From Oscheius sp. JU75 (taxonomy: Eukaryota; Nematoda; Chromadorea; Rhabditida; Rhabditidae): 64,000 nt of DNA. Within the stretch, counting starts at the first letter, position 1; each line of letters opens with the position of its first letter. Under the pieces are notes generated by a model. That model saw only the letters and a program-made list of their open reading frames with translations. It had not been told where the DNA came from and did not search any database. Shown piece by piece: positions 1-11,814 of the stretch. The DNA lies in NCBI GenBank assembly GCA_037178855.1, contig JASJZC010000007.1, forward strand, positions 6,820,001-6,884,000. Direction: 5' to 3'. The translations under genes were made by a program, and so were the position numbers.

Positions 1-2996
1 TAGTTGTTGTAGTTGTAGTTGCAGGCGTAGTTGTAGGCATAGGAGTCGTTGTGATTGTCATCGGTATTGTAGACGTGGTGGTCGCTGTGGTTGTTGTAGT
101 CGGATTCATAGTGGTTGTTTCTGAAAAGGCCACTGAAGTAGTGCTAGGCTGTGACAAGAAAGTACCCGTTGCGGTAGTAGAAGCCTCTATGGTAGACGTC
201 GTCGATACTTTTGTTGTAGACGAAACTTCTGAGCTCAATACTCTTGTAACAGCCCTAAATATTGGCCCACCTATGGTTGTTACTGTCTGGGGAACGTCAG
301 CTGACATTTGTTTCAACAGTTCAGGGTCAAGCTTAGGCTTCTTCTTGTTTTTTAGCGTATCTGTAACAGTTGAATCCTCGTCTAATCTGTTGACAGTATC
401 ACTATCATCGATTGTTCTATTTTTAGAGTGTGTGCTAAGATCCGTCCTCTCTGATCCTTGTTTGAACACAGGTATATCGACCACGTCCCTGGTTGTATCA
501 GTAATTGATGTTACATCTGTCATGTTTTTCAATGTCTCAGTCACATTTGACTTTCGGTCTAGTTGATTCAAGTCCGGCATATCAGCTGCAAAACCGGATT
601 TCAAAACGTCCAGATTCGGAGCAGCCGTGGTAGTTATTGCGTTTGTGATTTCATCTTGAATTGATGTAGTATTGGTTCTGTTTTTCACCATGTCCGTGTC
701 ATCCATGACTTCCTTAGCTGGAGGAGGCATATCAGCTGCGAAACCAGCTCCTAGAGCGTCTAGTCCAGGAGGGAAGCCATGAAGTTTCATTGGACTTGGA
801 GGAGGAGGTGCTTCTATCGGAGGAGGTGGAGGTGCCATGTCTGAAGATGACGGAGCGGACTGAGGACCCACTGGAACTGTAGGAGCTGGCAGAGGCGCCG
901 TAGGCGGAGCAGCAGCAGGCTGTTCATTAACTTTTGGTGGAGGTTCCGGTGCTTCGACGATATTCAGATTCGGATTAGGTTCACCGTACTCAACCGTTCC
1001 GCCAGGAGGATAATTGCCCTGAGGATATCCATAACCACCACCTCGACTTTCTTGGAAAGGCCCAACAGCCAAAAACTTGTCCGGTGGTGGCTGAAATGAT
1101 TCCATAAGCGCTGACAATTCGAAGGCTTCGTGGTTTGTTGAAATTTCAATGACCGACATTCCCGGATCCAGTATTATGTGAGGGATTCCATCGTTGATCT
1201 TTAGATTGTGATGCCGTGCTGTGAAACCGACCTAAAGGAAACTAGCTCTGAGATAAAATAAAAATTTTGCCTGCTGACCATTGGTTTGGATCATAAGGTA
1301 AGAATTGTCTGTATTCGAGACAACTTTTCCCTCATTTGACATTTTCAAATCCGTGTTCAAGGCAGTAATCTGAAAGTTTGAAGTTTCCGAATAACTGCAT
1401 ATGGTTTGTTAAAAAGAATGACTACGGTGTCCCGAAATGCTTACGTGGAAGGCGGGAATTCAAAAATAGTAATTTTTGAGATTTCTTTTTATCTGCGTAC
1501 AAAAAAATGGAAAAGAATGAAAAAGCAAGCTGCTAGACTGAAAACAAAAAGCGGAAATTAGCTTGATTTGAAAGCCGCGCGTAGACGCTAGGACGCGCGG
1601 GCTTTCAAATCGAGTTATTTTTCGCACTTTTTTTGTTTCCACTCGCTTTTTCATTTTTCATGAAAAAAACGAAGGCTGTACACTAATAAAAATCTCAAAA
1701 TTTCAAAAATTGCTTCTTTCTCCATTAAAAAATTCGAGAATCTCAAAAAAAAAAAAATTGCTAAATTTGAATTTCCGCCTTCCCAGGAGTTCCGCAACAT
1801 AAGCATTTCGGGACACTTTAATCGTTCTTTTTTTTTTTAAACAGCCATACTAACCATAACACCATCAGCCGCCACCGGCTTACCAGCAATGCTCATTTGA
1901 CCACCGTTTCGGTCGATATGGGTCCAGCAAAAGGTTCGGTTTGAAGAAGTTCCTGGCTGACTTACTTGGTTAACTGTCCCGATTGGATCGCCACTCCGCC
2001 GACAAAGACACAAACTCGAGTGTTTTCGTCTTTCAAAAGCAAAACGATTTCGTTCTCTCTCATGGTTACCTGTCCAATAATGCTTTTAATCTCTAGTGCT
2101 ACTCACATTGAATGGTGCTTTTTCAGTCTTTACAGTGATTGTGTACTTATCTGTCCAGATTTCAATAAAACGATAAGTCGGATCCATCCTAACAGATTTT
2201 CCAGCATACTGAAAATAGACAATGGCGCCTACATAGCAGATAACAGCATGATACGGTTTATCAACAGCTGAAGATATTGTAAGCTGTACTTAGAAAAACT
2301 CCACCTTCAATACGTAGTTCTCTCTCTCCATCAGGGCACGTCACAGCTTCAAACGTTATCAGTTTCTGTATGTTATTGTTCCATGTTTCAGCTTCAATCC
2401 CAATTTTCTTGCCACCAATACCCTAAAAGCAAACTACAAATCAATGTGGGACCCACCTGAACTTTCAGAGCGCCGTCGTCAAATGAAAAGTTAGCACCTC
2501 CAATCACATTGTGTTCAAGTGACGTAAAGCCACTCTGCCCTCTATCGGTCATAAGCGAAGCCTGAACATGTTGCATGAAATACATAGTCCTTACATCCCC
2601 TTTGGCTCCTTGACTGTGAATCTGAATCAATCCTTGAATGTTAAAGTAGACTTCAGGCCGATCCGCAGTTGCATTCGATGAAGAGTCAATGTTGTTGAGT
2701 TTCAAAAGTGAATGATCTGACCACATGCTGCCTTTGAGATCCCTACAAACGGTAACATTCACAATTCGGAGCTAACCGTTCTGTGTAGTCTATTCTGTTC
2801 TCGTCAGAATCTACAGAAGTTCCGCCTTCCAGATTTACCCGTGATTCAAACGCGAATACCTGCAACTTGCCCAATACTGTTTCCAAAGAATTATCACCTG
2901 AACATGCTGAGAAGGTACATTTTGACGTCTCAGCCTCCTGCTTCTATAGCTACCCGTCAGAGATATTATAGAGAATACAAAAATAAGCACCCGCAT
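1..2996 (-). CDS. Secreted protein with Pro-rich and Thr-rich (mucin-like) tail, 3' end missing
   Basis: I do not recognise the family. Nine exons can be joined: 2996-2898, 2859-2777, 2742-2457, 2422-2305, 2267-2107, 2069-2000, 1952-1855, 1369-1271 and 1231 to the window edge. The ATG is followed by a hydrophobic signal peptide (MRVLIFVFSIISLTG) and a basic RRLRR stretch that could be a furin site. The next ~330 residues look globular and extracellular, with scattered Cys and a repeated Gly/Val/Tyr beta-rich pattern that recalls von Willebrand D-like modules; this is only a guess. The last exon encodes a Pro-rich linker (APPPPPIEAPPPPSP), two copies of the motif GFAADMP, several N-x-T sites, then an almost pure Thr tract that continues past base 1. 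A transposon-like repeat sits in intron 7 (1854-1370). The 6/7 junction is uncertain: the best frame needs a GC donor at 1999. A 3' splice acceptor lies 5 nt before the ATG. Confidence 0.7.
1427..1816. repeat. MITE-like palindromic element inside an intron
   Basis: A 17-bp perfect terminal inverted repeat (GTGTCCCGAAATGCTTA) occurs at 1427-1443 and, inverted, at 1800-1816. Weaker inverted similarity continues outward to roughly 1405 and 1853. The inside is AT-rich and itself partly inverted, with a central hairpin whose arms are about 1565-1582 and 1593-1611. There is no coding capacity. This fits a non-autonomous DNA-transposon remnant. It lies wholly in intron 7 of the secreted-protein gene. 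The target-site duplication is unclear. Confidence 0.75.
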
Positions 2997-3004
2997 TTGG
3001 CCTA

Positions 3005-4620
3005 GAAACAAGAATGATAAAGAAAGTGTCAGTTAACGAAGATTAAGGAGGAAGAATATTGTTTCGCTATGAAACAATAGCATCACGTTGAAGACTCTTT
3101 TTCATTCGTCGGCTGCCAGTTCGTGGAACGGACCGATTCTTACACTGACTGTTCTATTCAGACCAATTGGTTGCGTTAATTTCTGGGTTAGCTCAATAGG
3201 TCACGGACTTGAAAATCTGTTGAGCGAATTGGAATAAAGCATGTAGCTTACGAGTCACCTTCCTTTGAAGGAATCCTCAGGTTTGGCCTGCTTCGGAAGT
3301 GAAGGGAAGTTTTTTTCAAAGAACATTTTGTAATATTAGATATGAATGCTGTTTTTCCTGAAATCAAGATACTAAAGTTCGTTCAAAGCTCTATCAAATC
3401 AACTTATTCAGTCAAGTCGTTCAACTTGGAGCTATTCTTCAAAACAGCGGGGTAGAAAAGTTATGTCGGTGTGCACCCAAGCTTTTTGTCCGTCCTACAG
3501 ACTGATTTCTAAAAGCTGCGCTTCTTTTGATTACCTAGTTCCGTGAAGGTCAGCATTCTCTATAAGAAAATTTTCAATGTCCCAAATCTCGTTTTATTGA
3601 AACTAGAAGTTGTTCTCTGCCTGTTGCAAATTCCGATTTGGATGTTCCATTCTCGTTTTGGTTTTGTTTGCGTGAATACCGGCCGGATGTTAGCGTTGCG
3701 TGGCCTCGGTCTCCGACCACAAACAAACGCTCCAGATTGTAAAGGTAAGTAGGGTCCACCCGCTATTGTGACTGTTTGTTTCTTCTTCCCGCTCAATTTC
3801 ATCAGTTGACACTACCCTCCCCGAAAATAGCTTGTTCAGACTGTACCTGGCCATCAGTCATGGCTAGTTTAATGAGTAATGGCCAACATACGGTTGTCAC
3901 ATTCTTTGACACCCCGTGATTCTAGGTGGTATAGATGGTCACTGTTCCAACCAGCTGTTTCTATTTCGTGCGAGAATCAGTTTTTTCACAACTGACTTTT
4001 GATTAGTCCAATCGCGTTCTCGCCAATTGATTTGGTCATTCACTGCATGACACCCGGTAAAAACAAGCTACTAAAACGGGTGCTTCATTTTGAAATGGCA
4101 TTCCAGCCTTCTTGCGCACAGTCATTTTCTCTCTTTTCGTACCTTGCCACCTCTTGTTACCTTGCCTTTTCGCACTTTTCCAGCCTGCAAACAGGCACGG
4201 CATGTCAACGGATGAGATAATTTTAACGGAGACGGCAAGTCCAACTTCTGCGACCTTAAATGGAACGCCTTTCGGCCCCGATCAACCGCGAACCCTCTTT
4301 CTCGATTCCACCCATTGCCGACTGCGGCATTCAAGGCGGAGCCTTTGCATATGCTAACACGGCTCGGCAAACTGTTGTAAATGGTCCAACACAGGCGGAA
4401 CCCTCTTCGTTCCTTAGACTGCTTATTTCCGACGACACAATTAGTGAGAGCATACCGTGACCTTGTCTTGTCTGGCCTCAGCGCAGAAGTCCCCTCTTCT
4501 GTGTCCTTTGTTCGAGATTTGCCTCCGAGAGTAACCAGTCGCCCCAGTCCTAATGACTTCTGGTCTCTATTGATACCTCCTTTCATCCCTAATATTCATC
4601 TTTTGAAAATTTCCAATTTC
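3005..4620. other. Intergenic, divergent promoters
   Basis: This stretch separates the minus-strand secreted-protein gene from the plus-strand ZP gene, so it should hold both upstream regions. I see no convincing coding exon. A weak tRNA-like A-box segment occurs near 3190-3205 but lacks a credible T arm. Confidence 0.5.
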
Positions 4621-4634
4621 AGATTACAAAACAC

Positions 4635-7198
4635 ATGATTGTGAGGTGGATAGCAGGTCTTTCATTTGTGAGTCACGAATCCTGATTCATTCTCCTGTTT
4701 TCAGATTTCCTTGTGTTTCTCCGATACTATCGACAACGGTCTTACAAGTTAGTTGCACTAGCTCCTTTTTTGCGCTCTATAAGCGATCTCTTTGACACGT
4801 ATCCCAGCACCTCGAATTTTGTCTATTTGGTCTGGGGTACCTCGTTCTCATTACAAGTGTTGTTCGGTTGCAAAACTCTTGTCAAAATTGTTATTCCTAC
4901 ACTCTATGGCTCGGTTACACCCTTCAATCGGCAAAAAGACCAATTGTCCCGCTTGAACAGCCGTTAATACCATCCTTCGAAGATACTTTTTTTGCTGCGA
5001 AGAAGACACTTTCGGAGCACATCCAGACCGAAATAGACCAGACGACTTCTGACTTTTTTCTTTCAGGCGCTCCAGTAGTGGAATGCGGCAGCGAGAGTCT
5101 AACAATTCGCTTCGGTACTCAAAATGTTTTTGAGGGTCATGCCTATGTCAAGGGACATTATGGGCAAGTTTTTATGACTTTCCTGCTTACCGAGTAAGAC
5201 TTTAGTAATAGAAAATGTCGAAGAGATGCCACCTTACAACGAGGAGTCAATTTAACGGTTCGCTTCGATGACTGCGACGTGCTTCGACAAAGATCTGTAA
5301 GTACTTCCTGTCTTTTACATTGTCCTTGGATCATTGGACTTGACCTCAAGCCTGATTGTTCCTCGCGACCTTAATCTAATGAAATTTCATAATGAGTCAA
5401 AACCTCAAAGGACACCGATAAAGTTGGGATTACTCACTGGGCAAACTGCAAATATGTTGGCAAAATTTGTACATTTTGTACAGTGCTTGCGAGAAAACCA
5501 GCAATTTAGAGACTCTGGTACGAAAACCGCAAATAGCTTGTTAGTTGTAATTAACTGACCCCGAAGTGTGTCCAAACCACTTGTCAATCACCCTTCTTTT
5601 TCCGAAAAAGGTCGATTGCAATCCGGTCACTTTTTCTAACTAAATTACACAGCAAAGTCAGTTTTCTCGCCCGCGTGAGTATATCACTCAACCTACGAGA
5701 TGCTTTTGCGATACAAGGGTCAAGAGGGGGACACAATGCAACGTTGGCCGGCCCAAGGTTGTCAGCCGATAGAGCCACTTGGCTCTTTTCTCGAGAGTGC
5801 CAGCTTAGCGTATCAGCGACCGGTTTTTATGTTAATTACCGTGTTCGGGCCAAAAAATTTGAGGGTCACTAACTTTTTTTGTAGAGCAATCCGAAAGGGA
5901 TTCTGGTCACATCTACCGTCATTGTTACCTTCCATCCCATGTTCATAACCAAGGTCGACAAATCGTATAAAGTGCAATGCTTCTATGCAGAGATGGAGAA
6001 ATCCGTGACAAACCAATTGGACGTGAAGTTGACTTATTTGAAAATGTTGTTTTGATAGGTGTGTTTAGAGAAGGCAAAGATATGGAGTCGAATCTGATGG
6101 TTGTGGTTGGAGGTCAAAAAGTTCATGACGTTCCTCGGTTCAAGTAACTCAGTTTCAATACAGTTTTGTAACTTCAGTTTCAGTGATGCTCAAGATAGAG
6201 AGAATATTCCAATCGACAGTACCGAAATCAACGTTCCTTTGCCAGAGTGCAAATACCAGGTAGGTGACTGTGACGCTCAATTACAAGCAATTACCCTGTG
6301 CGTGCTTCTTGCGATGGAAACTAGCTACAAAACATGAATGAATTGAAAGAAAAGCTTCGACAAAAAGTTTAATTGCTTTTCTAGGTTCTTACCGAGTCGC
6401 GCAGTGGCGAGCCGGTCAAATTTGCCACAGTCGGTCAGACAGTCTACCATGAATGGTCTTGCGAGGACATTAGCAAGTCTAACCAAAGTAGGTCAACAAT
6501 CATGTCAAATGATAGAATAGGCGTTCAAGGCTCTTCACAATTATTCTGTGCCACGGTACATTCATGCATGGTGAGAGAAGAAGGTGGGAGGGAAGTTCAA
6601 CTGTTGGACGAGAATGGCTGTGCTGTGGACAAGTACCTACTGAACAATTTGGATTACACTTCAGGCCTCACCGGTGGTCAAAGTTCTCAAGTGAAAATCT
6701 TCTTCCGAAAATTAGCAATTGTTCCAAGTTTAGGTTTTCAAATTCGCCGACCAGAATTCACTTTTCTTCCAATGTCAAATTCGGCTCAGCGTCAAGGAGG
6801 ATGGACAGTGTGTGGTAAATAGATCTAATAGAGCGTGAAAAATGACCACTTTTCAGAGGTCGTCCGACCATTGTCCACCTGCTTTGAGAGGCAAGCGTTC
6901 AGTGAACGAAGAGAATAACAAGGGAGAAGTCGATGTAATTTCTCAGCACATGACAGTCTTTGACATCGATGAACCCATCAGTGAGCAAACCGATTTTAAA
7001 AAACAATATTTTTTAGATTCTGAGGCTGCTAAGGAGCTCACAATGCCTTCAACCTGGACAGGTGGAGACGTGTGCCTTTCACCCCTGGTGGCTGGCTCCT
7101 TGCTTTCAGTTCTCCTCTCACTAGTTCTTGTGACGACTATTTCTCTGGGATTGTTGTTGCTTCGACCCAGAACGGTGGTAGCCAAACTATCCGGCTGA
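4635..7198 (+). CDS. ZP-domain transmembrane protein, cuticlin-like
   Basis: Nine exons join in frame: 4635-4667, 4705-4747, 5067-5163, 5212-5296, 5885-6027, 6184-6259, 6385-6690, 6734-6814 and 6857-7198, giving 401 aa. The start encodes a signal peptide ([17 protein letters not shown]). The zona pellucida domain then runs from [12 protein letters not shown] to [17 protein letters not shown], with the family's spaced cysteines, the SNPKGILVT block and the [10 protein letters not shown]...LLDENGC block. RGKRS just after the domain is a furin-type cleavage site. A C-terminal hydrophobic segment ([20 protein letters not shown]) is the membrane anchor, with a short basic tail. Nematode ZP proteins of this layout are secreted by epidermis and polymerise into cuticle or apical matrix after cleavage. 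Intron 5164-5211 has a GC donor. A 36-bp stretch (6981-7016) with GTGAGC...TTTTTTAG ends may be an extra in-frame intron. An acceptor 12 nt before the ATG suggests trans-splicing. Confidence 0.88.
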
Positions 7199-7676
7199 AT
7201 GCATATATGGTGAAGCATATCACCAAATTTCTCCCAATGTCTCTCATGACCTGATGTATTCGTAGTACTCACGCAATCTCTTGCCTGCCTACCGTTGGTG
7301 TGAATTGTGATCTTCACTTCTTGTGCCTAAAAAATTGAAAAGTTCATTTTTGCTTACAATGTACAAAAAAACTAGACCCTTACGTAACCTAAGCTTCATC
7401 CTGTAGAAGCAATGGCAGGCCGTGTGAAATTGCGACTCATCGCACCGGAAAAGAGTGACGGGTAGAGGGAATACATAAAACTTGAACACACATACAATAT
7501 GGTAAGACTGGAATGTGCCGAAAATCTCTATGGAAAGAGTTCTTGAACGCGAACATTTAACGGGAGAAGCAAAAGGCACAACACTCTAGCTCGTAATCTG
7601 TCTGACAACGCGCGATGCTTAAAAGTTTTCTGGTTTTCTCTGATTCTAGATGGGTGTTCTATTAGCAATTGTATGT
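7199..7676. other. Intergenic region between convergent genes
   Basis: This is the 3' flank of the ZP gene (plus) and of the BAR-RhoGAP gene (minus). It should carry both 3' UTRs. I see no further exon or repeat. Confidence 0.5.
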
Positions 7677-10535
7677 CTAAAGGCGGGAAGACTCCTTGTT
7701 CTCTCCCTCAGGCTTTGGCTTTGCCGGCAACGGAGGTTTCATTCGAGGCGGAGGTGCCTCAACTGCCACAACAGTTCTGAAAAAACGTAAAGGAGCATAA
7801 CCAAAGTCTTACCTGTTGTTGTCGTCAGTAATCCCTACATTGGTATCCGGTAGCACGGTAGGTTTCCGAATTGACGGTGCTTTCGCCAGCGGATTTTCAA
7901 TCACCAAAGGCTGAGTACGAGGCATTGGATGAGGGCTGTCATGGTGGATAGCCATATTATAGCTGACAGGACGCGGGTTGGCCATTTCCGAGAGCTGACG
8001 CATAGCCTGAAAGTGAAGCTTTGATTGTCCTATAAGTTCCGATACTGGTGGAGGAGGACGACTGGGACGCCGTTCAGTATTGTTGCATGATAGCGACTCT
8101 TCAGTGTAGTCATCAAAAGAGTCGAGAGAGTCAAAAGATTCCGAGTTGCCCATTCCCGAGTGTCCTCTGTCTATACTCGTTGACAAATCTTCTCCACCAT
8201 GGAAGGGCTGATGGTTGTTGGCATGATGAGCGTACAACTTGGCAGCTTCAGCCCGGTTGACTGTCGTCCAATCGTCAGCGAGATCAATGAGCGGAGGATC
8301 TTCAAAAAGTAAAAGTACAAACACAAAGGTGGGAGTACCGGAGGTACGAGTTGAGTTCATGATCGGTGGTGGAGGAGCCTTCTCCTTCGGACGAGATCTT
8401 GGAGATTGGAAAGAACGAGCCGAGTTGTTTCGATTCAACTTTGAGGGATCATCGATCTCCAACATCACCTGTTCTCTGGTCTTGTCAACTAGTCTCATCG
8501 GAGGGGAGTCACCGTTCGCCGTGGCCACACCGAAAAGACGCTGACCATTTCTCAGCAGCGTTTCAACAATCTTAATTCAAACATGACGAAACTTGTCAAA
8601 AGCCAACCTTTGTTCCGATAGCATTGTTCCCCTCAATTTCACCTCCAAGCAGATTTGGACCGAACACAATGGCCAAATTTCCGGCATTCATTCTAAATAA
8701 TCGGTGAATTCAAGTGCTACTTGTGCTTACGATGTATATTCCTGGTATTGAAGTAGTTCCACAAGGAAATTCACAAGATATGTCAGATTGTCACGATGGG
8801 CAGGAGGAAGTTGGAAGATGCATTGCTCGATTGCTTTAAGGCGTTCTTCTCCTTCGAGTCTGAATCCCAACTAGACTATAAAGGAGCAAGGTCTACCTAG
8901 CAGCATTCATCCAATCGTTGTGAAGACGGTGAGTAAGCAGAGGGTCCGGTAGCTCACGAAGATAGCACTTCAAGACACTGCACACAGAGTGTGGGTCAAA
9001 TTGGTAAGCTCGTTCGTCACTCTGTAACCAAAAACGGTCGTTAAAAACTGGTAAAACTCTCACATCAATCTGCCCGGCATCGAAGGCTGCTTTCATGCGT
9101 CGGATCTTGGTGTTGTTTCCGCTGACGCGAAAAACTCCTTTTTCTCTCAGCCCATTCTGGCGCAGCATATCGCAACATCGCTCCAAGACAAGCGCGATTC
9201 GTGTCTGGGAGTGACGAAGATGCTCCGTCAAATCAATGCCGAAAACTGGACGAGGGCGAGCATTGTCTAAAAAGAATAAAATCTTTGAAAGACGTTTTGT
9301 TTACCAATGTCTCTCCGGATCTCTGGCAGGCTCATTTCAATGGTTCTGAGCGCAAAACGATGATATTCGAGCTGTTCCTCCAGGAAAGATGTAAATATCT
9401 GAAAATAACATTTCGATAAACTTTTTTGCAGCTGTACGCCGCCCTTTTTTTATTTGTTTGCGGAACCGCCACCAGCTTGTTTTCAACTTAATCAGTACTT
9501 CCCTATGAGTCATGTTGGTGAGCAGTCTAACAATAATATTTTCAATAGATTTTGACAGTATAATGCAAAAATAAAAAAAGATTACACAAACCTTGCCAAT
9601 TTCTTGTTCTCGTGCCACCAGAGTGTAGATATCGGTGATTGTACTGTCCTAAACCAATAAATAGACGAAATCGACGAAAAGATCTTACCTTCTGACTTTC
9701 TAGTTTCTGTTGCGCTACGTCGATATTCTCCTGAAGGTGTGGTGAGGCATGATCTGACTTCTCCTGGGCTCTCTTGGCTATATCGACATCTGCAAACGGA
9801 TTTTGTAATGAAAGATAAGAAAATTTGTTACCTGTATAGCAGTTATTTAGCTTTTCCCGACTCTTGCCAAGACTTTTGTCGAATTCCAACAAAGGAGAAA
9901 GATCATCGATAACCCGTTTTTCGATCATCATGTCATGCTTCACCTGAAACATTTTCTCATTTTTAAAATTCAATAGTTATCTTTTCGCTGTCATGTTGCT
10001 CGTCAAAATTGAAACAGTGACGGGCACGGAAGTTGCCAAAGTAATGAAGTGTAAATTAAGCGCATATCCGATTTGATCGAAAATGAGAAAAAAAAACTAG
10101 CCCGTTCTTCTAGAATGTACTGCAGTGTTGCACCAATCTTGCTCATAACCTTGTGCATACAGGTGGTGTGAAGGGCCTCTAGTTCAGTGGCTCCATCGCG
10201 AAGATCTGCAATCAGGACAGATTCTTCTAGCTTTTTCTGAAAAAAGTCTTGGAAACCGTAAGAAAAATCCGAATTGCCCTTCGCTTGTCGACGTTTTCCT
10301 CTTTGAAGCCAGTTTTGATGGTGTTGGACACGTTTTTTTTATAAGTCTGGATGACATTCATCATTTTGGTGTTTCTCGCCTCGAGGTTATGAATGATCCG
10401 TAAATCATCGTCTTCTTCCTTTTTTGAGGAACTAAATATAGAAGGTAAGGTGATGAAATGACTGTGAACTCACTTGACAAGGTTGTGTTTGATCCTGCGG
10501 ATTTTTTGTCCGACATCCTTCTTAGCCTTTTCCAT
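7677..10535 (-). CDS. BAR-RhoGAP protein, RICH/Nadrin (ARHGAP17/44, SH3BP1) type
   Basis: Fourteen exons join in one frame to 691 aa: 10535-10474, 10431-10278, 10236-10102, 9943-9832, 9789-9689, 9648-9592, 9398-9305, 9266-9064, 9021-8897, 8859-8731, 8692-8608, 8570-8339, 8299-7813 and 7776-7677. Residues ~1-238 form an amphipathic helical BAR domain; DKRRKKLEES aligns with ERRHKKL of human RICH1. The RhoGAP domain is ~249-435, with the arginine-finger segment KGVFRVSG (Arg ~285), CYLRELPDPLLT and AIVFGPNLL. The C-terminal third is low-complexity with Pro-rich SH3-type ligands (RPPPPVSEL, APPPRMKPPLPAKP). Family members sense membrane curvature and inactivate Rac/Cdc42 at junctions and endosomes. 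Two introns (10277-10237 and 10101-9944) appear to use GC donors, because no GT donor keeps both frame and homology. A 42-bp intron (9063-9022) is stop-free and a multiple of three. A splice acceptor ends 1 nt before the ATG. Confidence 0.88.
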
Positions 10536-11814
10536 ACTAGACAGCAATCATTCAACTGGAAAAAGAACTGAGTGTGAATAGAAATTTGGTGTAAGATAAT
10601 GAAAGAAACGTGGCTATTGAAGGAAATGTTTGAGAAAAGAGCGAGCCAATCAGTGGTAGCTTGCCTGTTTGTACAGATTTCACTTTGCTGACTCACTGAA
10701 AGGCGCTTTGCATAGTTCAATCGATAAGGAATGGAGCCATCAAGAGAGAAAGACTCCTTAGCGATCATAACAGTCCACTTCTGGTGCATGGAAGATGGCC
10801 GTTGTAAAAGAGACAGCGGTCAACGTGGACGAACGGCCAAAACAACATGTGTGGTTCAAATCAGAGGGCGAGACGGGAAAGTGCCGAAACTGATACAAAC
10901 ATGGAATATTTTATTGGCAAAAGGGCGCAGTTTCCGAAAGACCAGTTAATAAATTGCGGAATATAATGACTTGTCGAGGTCACGTGTTGTTTTATGGACC
11001 CATCTCACTGCCACAGCCGCCAAGGTCAAGAAAGTTTTTTCTTAAATCACAGGAATATCATAAATACTTTTTTCCTCATAAAAACAAGCATACACATTGA
11101 CACAAAAAACTGTTGCTTTTGTGTGGTAAATCGATAGGATAGAAATCAAAGAAGAGCGCACAAGCCGGTTTTTCAGTGTGGATACAACTGGTAAAGACCT
11201 TCAAAGACAATTTTACTGTCAAAGAATGACGACAAGGCGTACATGTAAATACGTCAAAATGATAGACCAAGTTTGAAATGCAAATGACGGAAATTCAAAC
11301 CAGTTTTGTGGCAAAGCGGTGCGCACAGACAGCCTGCGGATAAGAGACGCAGAGCGGAACGCGGGCTATACCCAACACATGCAGAAAAAGGCAAGCAGAT
11401 TTGTCAGCGGCCGAAGAAACAGACAAATCGCCGATCGGATTTCTTCCACAAACATCAAGTTTCCCTAAGACCACGCGGATAAACATGCTTGTTAATTTTT
11501 TTCTTGAAAATTTGGTAAGGAAAAAGTTTTAAATCGATGTAATTGCGGAAACTGGCGTTGCGCGTTGAAGTGTTTGTTGACATTGTCCTCTGGAAAGATC
11601 CACACATTTTGCTCCAACGGCAATGTAAACTACACACCATGTAATCAGCTTACTGCGCAGTAAAATAGAATAAGAGTACGTTGAACAAGTTCACTTTAGA
11701 AACAACCGCCAGGGTTTACAATAGGAGAAAATAATATTATATTTGGGATATATAGACTGAATGACTAGATGAACTCGAGAGAGAAAGAAATTCTAAAACA
11801 AAGAAAAAGATAAA
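10536..11814. other. Spacer between two same-strand genes
   Basis: It lies between the BAR-RhoGAP gene and the end of the C3G-like gene. No exon of either gene or any independent coding signal was found. The distance (~1.3 kb) is rather long for a nematode operon spacer, but an operon is not excluded. Confidence 0.45.

Noticed and set aside
51-566. Val/Thr-rich plus-strand open frame of 171 codons
   Set aside because: It is antisense to the Thr-rich exon of the minus-strand gene; Thr codons read backwards give Val, Cys and Ser.
3185-3245. Possible serine-type tRNA (A-box TAGCTCAATAGG, loop with TTGAAAA)
   Set aside because: The T arm and acceptor stem do not pair and no B box is present; at best a decayed pseudogene.
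6488-6520. 33-nt intron in the ZP gene
   Set aside because: The segment is in frame and open, the acceptor is poor, and reading through gives a continuous ZP domain.
9420-9570. Extra exon in the BAR-RhoGAP gene
   Set aside because: Skipping it joins LVAREQEIGK directly to IFTSFLEEQ in frame and in agreement with the BAR family, so it is intron.
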